From Tachypleus tridentatus (taxonomy: Eukaryota; Arthropoda; Merostomata; Xiphosura; Limulidae): 64,000 bases of DNA. Positions 30,001-41,704 of this stretch are shown in pieces. The notes below the pieces were generated by a model, which saw only the letters and a list, made by a program, of their open reading frames with translations, had not been told where the DNA came from and did not search any database. The stretch is taken from the NCBI RefSeq assembly GCF_004210375.1, contig NW_027467782.1, forward strand, positions 32,601,771 to 32,665,770, in the 5' to 3' direction. Position numbers and translations under genes: made by a program. Each line of letters begins with the position of its first letter. Within the stretch, counting starts at the first letter, position 1.

Positions 30001-33000
30001 TTAGTTAGTGATATTCTTGTCGTCAGTTGAGTATTGTTGTTAGTTAGTGATATTCCTTGTCGTCAGTTGAGTATTGTTGTTTGTTAGTGATATTCCTTGT
30101 CGTCAGTTGAGTATTGTTGTTTGTTAGTGATATTCTTGTCGTCAGTTGAGTATTGTTGTTAGTTAGTGATATTCTTGTCGTCAGTTGAGTATTGTTGTTT
30201 GTTAGTGATATTCTTGTCGTCAGTTGAGTATTGTTGTTTGTTAGTGATATTCTTGTCGTCAGTTGAGTATTGTTGTTTGTTAGTGATATTCTTGTCGTCA
30301 GTTGAGTATTGTTGTTAGTTAGTGATATTCTTGTCGTCAGTTGAGTATTGTTGTTAGTTAGTGATATTCTTGTCGTCAGTTGAGTATTGTTGTTAGTTAG
30401 TGATATTCTTGTCGTCAGTTGAGTATTGTTGTTAGTTAGTGATATTCTTGTCGTCAGTTGAGTATTGTTGTTAGTTAGTGATATTCTTGTCGTCAGTTGA
30501 GTATTGTTGTTTGTTAGTGATATTCTTGTCGTCAGTTGAGTATTGTTGTTAGTTAGTGATATTCCTTGTCGTCAGTTGAGTATTGTTGTTAGTTAGTGAT
30601 ATTCTTGTCGTCAGTTGAGTATTGTTGTTTGTTAGTGATATTCTTGTCGTCAGTTGAGTATTGTTGTTAGTTAGTGATATTCTTGTCGTCAGTTGAGTAT
30701 TGTTGTTAGTTAGTGATATTCTTGTCGTCAGTTGAGTATTGTTGTTAGTTAGTGATATTCTTGTCGTCAGTTGAGTATTGTTGTTAGTTAGTGATATTCT
30801 TGTCGTCAGTTGAGTATTGTTGTTAGTTAGTGATATTCTTGTCGTCAGTTGAGTATTGTTGTTAGTTAGTGATATTCTTGTCGTCAGTTGAGTATTGTTG
30901 TTAGTTAGTGATATTCTTGTCGTCAGTTGAGTATTGTTGTTAGTTAGTGATATTCTTGTCGTCAGTTGAGTATTGTTGTTTGTTAGTGATATTCTTGTCG
31001 TCAGTTGAGTATTGTTGTTTGTTAGTGATATTCTTGTCGTCAGTTGAGTATTGTTGTTGTTAGTGATATTCTTGTCGTCAGTTGAGTATTGTTGTTTGTT
31101 AGTGATATTCTTGTCGTCAGTTGAGTATTGTTGTTAGTTAGTGATATTCTTGTCGTCAGTTGAGTATTGTTGTTAGTTAGTGATATTCTTGTCGTCAGTT
31201 GAGTATTGTTGTTAGTTAGTGATATTCTTGTCGTCAGTTGAGTATTGTTGTTTGTTAGTGATATTCTTGTCGTCAGTTGAGTATTGTTGTTTTACTTAGT
31301 GATATTCTTTGTCGTCAGTTGAGTATTGTTGTTTGTTAGTGATATTCTTGTCGTCAGTTGAGTATTGTTGTTAGTGTTAGTGATATTCTTGTTTGTCAGT
31401 TGAGTATTGTTGTTAGTTAGTGATATTCTTGTCGTCAGTTGAGTATTGTTGTTAGTTAGTGATATTCTTGTCGTCAGTTGAGTATTGTTGTTAGTTAGTG
31501 ATATTCTTGTCGTCAGTTGAGTATTGTTGTTAGTTAGTGATATTCTTGTCGTCAGTTGAGTATTGTTGTTAGTTAGTGATATTCTTGTCGTCAGTTGAGT
31601 ATTGTTGTTAGTTAGTGATATTCTTGTCGTCAGTTGAGTATTGTTGTTTGTTAGTGATATTCTTGTCGTCAGTTGAGTATTGTTGTTAGTTAGTGATATT
31701 CTTGTCGTCAGTTGAGTATTGTTGTTAGTTAGTGATATTCTTGTCGTCAGTTGAGTATTGTTGTTAGTTAGTGATATTCTTGTCGTCAGTTGAGTATTGT
31801 TGTTAGTTAGTGATATTCTTGTCGTCAGTTGAGTATTGTTGTTTGTTAGTGATATTCTTGTCGTCAGTTGAGTATTGTTGTTTTGTTAGTGATATTCTTG
31901 TCGTCAGTTGAGTATTGTTGTTAGTTAGTGATATTCTTGTCGTCAGTTGAGTATTGTTGTTAGTTAGTGATATTCTTGTCGTCAGTTGAGTATTGTTGTT
32001 AGTTAGTGATATTCCTTGTCGTCAGTTGAGTATTGTTGTTAGTTAGTGATATTCTTGTCGTCAGTTGAGTATTGTTGTTTGTTAGTGATATTCTTGTCGT
32101 CAGTTGAGTATTGTTGTTAGTTAGTGATATTCTTGTCGTCAGTTGAGTATTGTTGTTAGTTAGTGATATTCTTGTCGTCAGTTGAGTATTGTTGTTAGTT
32201 AGTGATATTCTTGTCGTCAGTTGAGTATTGTTGTTTGTTAGTGATATTCTTGTCGTCAGTTGAGTATTGTTGTTTGTTAGTGATATTCTTGTCGTCAGTT
32301 GAGTATTGTTGTTAGTTAGTGATATTCTTGTCGTCAGTTGAGTATTGTTGTTAGTTAGTGATATTCTTGTCGTCAGTTGAGTATTGTTGTTTTGTTAGTG
32401 ATATTCTTGTCGTCGTCAGTTGAGTATTGTTGTTAGTTAGTGATATTCTTGTCGTCAGTTGAGTATTGTTGTTTGTTAGTGATATTCTTGTCGTCAGTTG
32501 AGTATTGTTGTTAGTTAGTGATATTCTTGTCGTCAGTTGAGTATTGTTGTTAGTTAGTGATATTCTTGTCGTCAGTTGAGTATTGTTGTTAGTTAGTGAT
32601 ATTCTTGTCGTCAGTTGAGTATTGTTGTTTGTTAGTGATATTCTTGTCGTCAGTTGAGTATTGTTGTTTGTTAGTGATATTCTTGTCGTCAGTTGAGTAT
32701 TGTTGTTAGTTAGTGATATTCTTGTCGTCAGTTGAGTATTGTTGTTTGTTAGTGATATTCTTGTCGTCAGTTGAGTATTGTTGTTTTAGTGATATTCTTG
32801 TCGTCAGTTGAGTATTGTTGTTGTTAGTGATATTCTTGTCGTCAGTTGAGTATTGTTGTTTGTTAGTGATATTCTTGTCGTCAGTTGAGTATTGTTGTTA
32901 GTTAGTGATATTCTTGTCGTCAGTTGAGTATTGTTGTTTGTTAGTGATATTCTTGTCGTCAGTTGAGTATTGTTGTTAGTTAGTGATATTCTTGTCGTCA

Positions 33001-35154
33001 GTTGAGTATTGTTGTTAGTTAGTGATATTCTTGTCGTCAGTTGAGTATTGTTGTTAGTTAGTGATATTCTTGTCGTCAGTTGAGTATTGTTGTTTGTTAG
33101 TGATATTCTTGTCGTCAGTTGAGTATTGTTGTTAGTTAGTGATATTCTTGTCGTCAGTTGAGTATTGTTGTTAGTTAGTGATATTCTTGTCGTCAGTTGA
33201 GTATTGTTGTTTGTTAGTGATATTCTTGTCGTCAGTTGAGTATTGTTGTTAGTTAGTGATATTCTTGTCGTCAGTTGAGTATTGTTGTTAGTTAGTGATA
33301 TTCTTGTCGTCAGTTGAGTATTGTTGTTTTTTAGTGATATTCTTGTCGTCAGTTGAGTATTGTTGTTTGTTAGTGATATTCTTGTCGTCAGTTGAGTATT
33401 GTTGTTTGTTAGTGATATTCTTGTCGTCAGTTGAGTATTGTTGTTAGTTAGTGATATTCTTGTCGTCAGTTGAGTATTGTTGTTAGTTAGTGATATTCTT
33501 GTCGTCAGTTGAGTATTGTTGTTAGTTAGTGATATTCTTGTCGTCAGTTGAGTATTGTTGTTAGTTAGTGATATTCTTGTCGTCAGTTGAGTATTGTTGT
33601 TAGTTAGTGATATTCTTGTCGTCAGTTGAGTATTGTTGTTAGTTAGTGATATTCTTGTCGTCAGTTGAGTATTGTTGTTGTTAGTGATATTCTTGTCGTC
33701 AGTTGAGTATTGTTGTTTGTTAGTGATATTCTTGTCGTCAGTTGAGTATTGTTGTTTGTTAGTGATATTCTTGTCGTCAGTTGAGTATTGTTGTTAGTTA
33801 GTGATATTCTTGTCGTCAGTTGAGTATTGTTGTTTTGTTAGTGATATTCTTGTCGTCAGTTGAGTATTGTTGTTTGTTAGTGATATTCTTGTCGTCAGTT
33901 GAGTATTGTTGTTAGTTAGTGATATTCTTGTCGTCAGTTGAGTATTGTTGTTAGTTAGTGATATTCTTGTCGTCAGTTGAGTATTGTTGTTAGTTAGTGA
34001 TATTCTTGTCGTCAGTTGAGTATTGTTGTTAGTTAGTGATATTCTTGTCGTCAGTTGAGTATTGTTGTTAGTTAGTGATATTCTTGTCGTCAGTTGAGTA
34101 TTGTTGTTTGTTAGTGATATTCTTGTCGTCAGTTGAGTATTGTTGTTAGTTAGTGATATTCTTGTCGTCAGTTGAGTATTGTTGTTAGTTAGTGATATTC
34201 TTGTCGTCAGTTGAGTATTGTTGTTTGTTAGTGATATTCTTGTCGTCAGTTGAGTATTGTTGTTAGTTAGTGATATTCTTGTCGTCAGTTGAGTATTGTT
34301 GTTAGTTAGTGATATTCTTGTCGTCAGTTGAGTATTGTTGTTAGTTAGTGATATTCTTGTCGTCAGTTGAGTATTGTTGTTTTGTTAGTGATATTCTTGT
34401 CGTCAGTTGAGTATTGTTGTTTGTTAGTGATATTCTTGTCGTCAGTTGAGTATTGTTGTTTGTTAGTGATATTCTTGTCGTCAGTTGAGTATTGTTGTTA
34501 GTTAGTGATATTCTTGTCGTCAGTTGAGTATTGTTGTTAGTTAGTGATATTCTTGTCGTCAGTTGAGTATTGTTGTTAGTTAGTGATATTCTTGTCGTCA
34601 GTTGAGTATTGTTGTTAGTTAGTGATATTCTTGTCGTCAGTTGAGTATTGTTGTTAGTTAGTGATATTCTTGTCGTCAGTTGAGTATTGTTGTTAGTTAG
34701 TGATATTCTTGTCGTCAGTTGAGTATTGTTGTTTGTTAGTGATATTCTTGTCGTCAGTTGAGTATTGTTGTTTTGTTAGTGATATTCTTGTCGTCAGTTG
34801 AGTATTGTTGTTTGTTAGTGATATTCTTGTCGTCAGTTGAGTATTGTTGTTTGTTAGTGATATTCTTGTCGTCAGTTGAGTATTGTTGTTTGTTAGTGAT
34901 ATTCTTGTCGTCAGTTGAGTATTGTTGTTAGTTAGTGATATTCTTGTCGTCAGTTGAGTATTGTTGTTAGTTAGTGATATTCTTGTCGTCAGTTGAGTAT
35001 TGTTGTTAGTTAGTGATATTCTTGTCGTCAGTTGAGTATTGTTGTTAGTTAGTGATATTCTTGTCGTCAGTTGAGTATTGTTGTTTGTTAGTGATATTCT
35101 TGTCGTCAGTTGAGTATTGTTGTTAGTTAGTGATATTCTTGTCGTCAGTTGAGT

Positions 35155-35770
35155 ATTGTTGTAGAGTTACTGATACTCTTGTTGTCAGTTGAGTATTGTT
35201 GTTAGTTAGTGATATTCTTGTCGTCAGTTGAGTATTGTTGTTAGTTAGTGATATTCTTGTCGTCAGTTGAGTATTGTTGTTTGTTAGTGATATTCTTGTC
35301 GTCAGTTGAGTATTGTTCTTTGTTAGTGATATTCTTGTCGTCAGTTGAGTATTGTTGTTTGTTAGTGATATTCTTGTCGTCAGTTGAGTATTGTTGTTTG
35401 TTAGTGATATTCTTGTCGTCAGTTGAGTATTGTTGTTAGTTGAGTGATATTCTTGTCGTCAGTTGAGTATTGTTGTTAGTTAGTGATATTCTTGTCGTCA
35501 GTTGAGTATTGTTGTTAGTTAGTGATATTCTTGTCGTCGTCAGTTGAGTATTGTTGTTAGTTAGTGATATTCTTGTCGTCAGTTGAGTATTGTTGTTGTT
35601 TGTTAGTGATATTCTTGTCGTCAGTTGAGTATTGTTGTTGGTTAGTGATATTCTTGTCGTCAGTTGAGTATTGTTGTTTGTTGGTATTCCTGTTAGTTGC
35701 GTTGATATTCTTGTCGTCAGTTGAGTATTGTTGTTTGTTAGTGATATTCAGTTGTCAGTGATTGTTGTTT
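35155..35770 (+). repeat. Cluster of scrambled satellite units
   Basis: Within otherwise regular array, 35161-35192 holds a divergent unit (GTAGAGTTACTGATACTC, with TTGTTGTCAG). The stretch 35535-35770 holds several rearranged units: a duplicated GTC, an extra GTT, TTGGTATTCCTGTTAGTTGC and a shortened GATATTCAGTTGTCAG. The flanking units are regular. It may be an old internal edge left by a later expansion, or a local sequencing problem. Confidence 0.7.
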
Positions 35771-38599
35771 GTTAGTGATATTCTTGTCGTCAGTTGAGTA
35801 TTGTTGTTAGTTAGTGATATTCTTGTCGTCAGTTGAGTATTGTTGTTTGTTAGTGATATTCTTGTCGTCAGTTGAGTATTGTTGTTTTGTTGTTGATATT
35901 CTTGTCGTCAGTTGAGTATTGTTGTTTGTTAGTGATATTCTTGTCGTCAGTTGAGTATTGTTGTTTGTTAGTGATATTCTTGTCGTCAGTTGAGTATTGT
36001 TGTTTGTTAGTGATATTCTTGTCGTCAGTTGAGTATTGTTGTTAGTTAGTGATATTCTTGTCGTCAGTTGAGTATTGTTGTTGTTAGTGATATTCTTGTC
36101 GTCAGTTGAGTATTGTTGTTTGTTAGTGATATTCTTGTCGTCAGTTGAGTATTGTTGTTTGTTAGTGATATTCTTGTCGTCAGTTGAGTATTGTTGTTTG
36201 TTAGTGATATTCTTGTCGTCAGTTAGTGATATTCTTGTCGTCAGTTGAGTATTGTTGTTTAGTTAGTGATATTCTTGTCGTCAGTTGAGTATTGTTGTTA
36301 GTTAGTGATATTCTTGTCGTCAGTTGAGTATTGTTGTTAGTTAGTGATATTCTTGTCGTCAGTTGAGTATTGTTGTTAGTTAGTGATATTCTTGTCGTCA
36401 GTTGAGTATTGTTGTTAGTTAGTGATATTCTTGTCGTCAGTTGAGTATTGTTGTTTGTTAGTGATATTCTTGTCGTCAGTTGAGTATTGTTGTTAGTTAG
36501 TGATATTCTTGTCGTCAGTTGAGTATTGTTGTTAGTTAGTGATATTCTTGTCGTCAGTTGAGTATTGTTGTTGTTAGTGATATTCTTGTCGTCAGTTGAG
36601 TATTGTTGTTAGTTAGTGATATTCTTGTCGTCAGTTGAGTATTGTTGTTAGTTAGTGATATTCTTGTCGTCAGTTGAGTATTGTTGTTTGTTAGTGATAT
36701 TCTTGTCGTCAGTTGAGTATTGTTGTTTGTTAGTGATATTCTTGTCGTCAGTTGAGTATTGTTGTTTGTTAGTGATATTCTTGTCGTCAGTTGAGTATTG
36801 TTGTTAGTTAGTGATATTCTTGTCGTCAGTTGAGTATTGTTGTTAGTTAGTGATATTCTTGTCGTCAGTTGAGTATTGTTGTTAGTTAGTGATATTCTTG
36901 TCGTCAGTTGAGTATTGTTGTTAGTTAGTGATATTCTTGTCGTCAGTTGAGTATTGTTGTTTGTTAGTGATATTCTTGTCGTCAGTTGAGTATTGTTGTT
37001 AGTTAGTGATATTCTTGTCGTCAGTTGAGTATTGTTGTTGTGTTAGTGATATTCTTGTCGTCAGTTGAGTATTGTTGTTTGTTAGTGATATTCTTGTCGT
37101 CAGTTGAGTATTGTTGTTTGTTAGTGATATTCTTGTCGTCAGTTGAGTATTGTTGTTAGTTAGTGATATTCTTGTCGTCAGTTGAGTATTGTTGTTAGTT
37201 AGTGATATTCTTGTCGTCAGTTGAGTATTGTTGTTAGTTAGTGATATTCTTGTCGTCAGTTGAGTATTGTTGTTAGTTAGTGATATTCTTGTCGTCAGTT
37301 GAGTATTGTTGTTTTTTGTTAGTGATATTCTTGTCGTCAGTTGAGTATTGTTGTTAGTTAGTGATATTCTTGTCGTCAGTTGAGTATTGTTGTTAGTTAG
37401 TGATATTCTTGTCGTCAGTTGAGTATTGTTGTTTGTTAGTGATATTCTTGTCGTCAGTTGAGTATTGTTGTTAGTTAGTGATATTCTTGTCGTCAGTTGA
37501 GTATTGTTGTTAGTTAGTGATATTCTTGTCGTCAGTTGAGTATTGTTGTTAGTTAGTGATATTCTTGTCGTCAGTTGAGTATTGTTGTTAGTTAGTGATA
37601 TTCTTGTCGTCAGTTGAGTATTGTTGTTAGTTAGTGATATTCTTGTCGTCAGTTGAGTATTGTTGTTTGTTAGTGATATTCTTGTCGTCAGTTGAGTATT
37701 GTTGTTAGTTAGTGATATTCTTGTCGTCAGTTGAGTATTGTTGTTAGTTAGTGATATTCTTGTCGTCAGTTGAGTATTGTTGTTAGTTAGTGATATTCTT
37801 GTCGTCAGTTGAGTATTGTTGTTAGTTAGTGATATTCTTGTCGTCAGTTGAGTATTGTTGTTAGTTAGTGATATTCTTGTCGTCAGTTGAGTATTGTTGT
37901 TTTGTTAGTGATATTCTTGTCGTCAGTTGAGTATTGTTGTTTTGTTAGTGATATTCTTGTCGTCAGTTGAGTATTGTTGTTAGTTAGTGATATTCTTGTC
38001 GTCAGTTGAGTATTGTTGTTAGTTAGTGATATTCTTGTCGTCAGTTGAGTATTGTTGTTAGTTAGTGATATTCTTGTCGTCAGTTGAGTATTGTTGTTTG
38101 TTAGTGATATTCTTGTCGTCAGTTGAGTATTGTTGTTTTGTTAGTGATATTCTTGTCGTCAGTTGAGTATTGTTGTTTGTTAGTGATATTCTTGTCGTCA
38201 GTTGAGGTATTGTTGTTTGTTAGTGATATTCTTGTCGTCAGTTGAGTATTGTTGTTTGTTAGTGATATTCTTGTCGTCAGTTGAGTATTGTTGTTTGTTA
38301 GTGATATTCTTGTCGTCAGTTGAGTATTGTTGTTTGTTAGTGATATTCTTGTCGTCAGTTGAGTATTGTTGTTTGTTAGTGATATTCTTGTTGTCAGTTG
38401 AGTATTGTTGTTAGTTAGTGATATTCTTGTCGTCAGTTGAGTATTGTTGTTAGTTAGTGATATTCTTGTCGTCAGTTGAGTATTGTTGTTAGTTAGTGAT
38501 ATTCTTGTCGTCAGTTGAGTATTGTTGTTTGTTAGTGATATTCTTGTCGTCAGTTGAGTATTGTTGTTAGTTAGTGATATTCTTGTCGTCAGTTGAGTA

Positions 38600-41500
38600 T
38601 TGTTGTTAGTTAGTGATATTCTTTGTCATTTGAGTATTGTTGTTTGTTAGTGATATTCTTGTCGTCAGTTGAGTATTGTTGTTAGTTAGTGATATTCTTG
38701 TCGTCAGTTGAGTATTGTTGTTAGTTAGTGATATTCTTGTCGTCAGTTGAGTATTGTTGTTTGTTAGTGATATTCTTGTCGTCAGTTGAGTATTGTTGTT
38801 AGTTAGTGATATTCTTGTCGTCAGTTGAGTATTGTTGTTAGTTAGTGATATTCTTGTCGTCAGTTGAGTATTGTTGTTAGTTAGTGATATTCTTGTCGTC
38901 AGTTGAGTATTGTTGTTTGTTAGTGATATTCTTGTTGTCAGTTGAGTATTGTTGTTTGTTAGTGATATTCTTGTCGTCAGTTGAGTATTGTTGTTGTTGT
39001 TAGTGATATTCTTGTCGTCAGTTGAGTATTGTTGTTGGTTAGTGATATTCTTGTCGTCAGTTGAGTATTGTTTTTGTTATTGATATTCTTGTCGTCAGTT
39101 GAGTATTGTTGTTTGTTAGTGATATTCTTGTCGTCAGTTGAGTATTGTTGTTTGTTAGTGATATTCTTGTCGTCAGTTGAGTATTGTTGTTTGTTAGTGA
39201 TATTCTTGTCGTCAGTTGAGTATTGTTGTTTGTTAGTTAGTGATATTCTTGTCGTCAGTTGAGTATTGTTGTTAGTTAGTGATATTCTTGTCGTCAGTTG
39301 AGTATTGTTGTTTGTTAGTGATATTCTTGTCGTCAGTTGAGTATTGTTGTTAGTTAGTGATATTCTTGTCGTCAGTTGGTGAGTATTGTTGTTTGTTAGT
39401 GATATTCTTGTCGTCAGTTGAGTATTGTTGTTAGTTAGTGATATTCTTGTCGTCAGTTGAGTATTGTTGTTAGTTAGTGATATTCTTGTCGTCAGTTGAG
39501 TATTGTTGTTGTTGTTAGTGATATTCTTGTCGTCAGTTGAGTATTGTTGTTAGTTAGTGATATTCTTGTCGTCAGTTGAGTATTGTTGTTGTTAGTTAGT
39601 GATATTCTTGTCGTCAGTTGAGTATTGTTGTTTGTTAGTGATATTCTGTCGTCAGTTGTTAGTATTGTTGTTTGTTAGTGATATTCTTGTCGTCAGTTGA
39701 GTATTGTTGTTTGGTTAGTGATATTCTTGTCGTCAGTTGAGTATTGTTGTTAGTTAGTGATATTCTTGTCGTCAGTTGAGTATTGTTGTTTGTTAGTGAT
39801 ATTCTTGTCGTCAGTTGAGTATTGTTGTTTGTTAGTGATATTCTTGTCGTCAGTTGAGTATTGTTGTTTTAGTTAGTGATATTCTTTGTCGTCAGTTGAG
39901 TATTGTTGTTGGTTAGTGATATTCTTGTCGTCAGTTGAGTATTGTTGTTAGTTAGTGATATTCTTGTCGTCAGTTGAGTATTGTTGTTAGTTAGTGATAT
40001 TCTTGTTGTCAGTTGAGTATTGTTTTTTGTTAGTGATATTCTTGTCGTCAGTTGAGTATTGTTGTTTGTTAGTGATATTCTTGTCGTCAGTTGAGTATTG
40101 TTGTTTTAGTTAGTGATATTCTTGTCGTCAGTTGAGTATTATTGTTAGTTAGTGATATTCTTGTCGTCAGTTGAGTATTGTTGTTTGTTAGTGATATTCT
40201 TGTCGTCAGTTGAGTATTGTTGTTTGTTAGTGATATTCTTGTCGTCAGTTGAGTATTGTTGTTAGTTAGTGATATTCTTGTCGTCAGTTGAGTATTGTTG
40301 TTTGTTAGTGATATTCTTGTCGTCAGTTGAGTATTGTTGTTTGTTAGTGATATTCTTGTCGTCAGTTGAGTATTGTTGTTAGTTAGTGATATTCTTGTCG
40401 TCAGTTTGAGTATTGTTGTTTGTTGTTAGTGATATTCTTGTTGTCAGTTGAGTATTGTTGTTAGTTAGTGATATTCTTGTCGTCAGTTGAGTATTGTTGT
40501 TTGTTAGTGATATTCTTGTCGTCAGTTGAGTATTGTTGTTTGTTAGTGATATTCTTGTCGTCAGTTTGAGTATTGTTGTTAGTTAGTGATATTCTTGTCG
40601 TCAGTTGAGTATTGTTGTTAGTTAGTGATATTCTTGTCGTCAGTTGAGTATTGTTGTTAGTTAGTGATATTCTTGTCGTCAGTTGAGTATTGTTGTTAGT
40701 TAGTGATATTCTTGTCGTCAGTTGAGTATTGTTGTTAGTTGGTGATATTCTTGTCGTCAGTTGAGTATTGTTGTTTGTTAGTGATATTCTTGTCGTCAGT
40801 TGAGTATTGTTGTTAGTTAGTGATATTCTTGTCGTCAGTTGAGTATTGTTGTTAGTTAGTGATATTCTTGTCGTCAGTTGAGTATTGTTGTTTGTTAGTG
40901 ATATTCTTGTCGTCAGTTGAGTATTGTTGTTTGTTAGTGATATTCTTGTCGTCAGTTGAGTTATTGTTGTTGTTAGTTGAGTGATATTCTTGTCGTCAGT
41001 TGAGTATTGTTGTTAGTTAGTGATATTCTTGTCGTCAGTTGAGTATTGTTGTTGGTTAGTGATATTCTTGTTCGTCAGTTGAGTATTTGTTGTTAGTTAG
41101 TTGATATTCTTGTCGTCAGTTGAGTATTGTTGTTGTTGTTAGTGATATTCTTGTCGTCAGTTGAGTATTGTTGTTTGTTAGTGATATTATTTGTCGTCAG
41201 TTGAGTATTGTTGTTAGTTAGTGATATTCTTGTCGTCAGTTGAATATTGTTGTTGGTTGAGTGATATTCTTGTTGTCAGTTGAGTATTTGTTGTTTGTTA
41301 GTGATATTCTTGTCGTCAGTTGAGTATTGTTGTTAGTTAGTGATATTCTTGTCGTCAGTTGAGTATTGTTGTTTTGTTAGTGATATTCTTGTCGTCGGTG
41401 TCGTTGGTGATATTCTTGTCGTCAGTTGAGTATTGTTGTTTGTTAGTGATATTCTTGTCGTCAGTTGAGTATTGTTGTTTGTTAGTGATATTCTTGTCGT

Positions 41501-41682
41501 CAGTTGAAATTATTGTTGTTTGGTTAGTGATATTCTTGTCGTCAGTTGAGTATTGTTGTTAGTTAATGATATTCTTGTCTTGTCAGTTGAGTATTGTTGT
41601 TTGTTAGTGATATTCTTGTCGTCAGTTGAGTATTGTTGTTTTATTAGTGATATTCTTGTCGTCAGTTGAGTATTGTTGTTAG
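38600..41682 (+). repeat. Degenerate right edge of the satellite
   Basis: Over the last ~3 kb the unit is still recognisable, but about half of the copies depart from consensus. Examples are CTTTGTCATTTGAG near 38621, TTGGTGAG near 39377, GTTGGTTAG at 39910, ATTATTGTTAG at 40139, a shifted GTTGAGTGATATTC at 40977, a scrambled unit at 41394-41410 and GAAATTATTG at 41506. Further left, most units are perfect. Array ends usually receive less homogenisation by unequal exchange, so this is what a true satellite edge would look like. Poor consensus quality next to the assembly gap is the alternative. Confidence 0.8.
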
Positions 41683-41704
41683 AGCAATACGTAACCGAAC
41701 GAAG
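41683..41704. other. Short non-satellite stub before the gap
   Basis: The last satellite unit ends in GTTGTTAG and is followed by 22 bases (AGAGCAATACGTAACC and on) that do not match the unit. This suggests the array really ends here, but 22 bases are too few to identify the flanking sequence. Confidence 0.6.

Larger units (their letters stand above)
1..41682 (+). repeat. 39-bp satellite array, about 1,070 tandem copies
   Basis: The stretch is a head-to-tail repeat of a 39-bp unit, seen first at 1-39 and again from 40. Each unit begins GTTAGTTAGTG or GTTTGTTAGTG and contains TCGTCAG. All copies lie in the same orientation and the left end is cut by the window. The unit has 19 T, 10 G, 7 A and 3 C, so the + strand is G+T rich and there is a single CpG per unit. 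Most copies are identical except for one A/T choice at unit position 4. Rare copies carry 1-4 base insertions, loss of a GTT (36 bp), or a 17-bp deletion. Because 39 is divisible by 3, runs of T-type units stay open in one frame as a 13-residue peptide repeat, while every A-type unit puts TAG in that frame. The unit has no ATG on either strand. I see no gene, mobile element or foreign insertion in the array. Whether it is centromeric, pericentromeric or elsewhere cannot be told from sequence alone. Confidence 0.98.

Noticed and set aside
425..41562. Reading frames encoding a 13-residue repeat (LLVIFLSSVEYCC) within the satellite
   Set aside because: They arise only where several T-type units follow each other. 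They begin at non-ATG codons, the unit contains no ATG on either strand, and every A-type unit introduces TAG. The divisibility of 39 by 3 explains them fully.
1..41682. CRISPR array
   Set aside because: Repeats are directly contiguous with no unique spacers, there are no cas genes, and the context is eukaryotic.
1..41682. Telomeric or telomere-derived repeat, because of TTAGTTAG within the unit
   Set aside because: The arthropod telomere motif is TTAGG. No run of TTAGG is present and the 39-bp period is far too long and complex.
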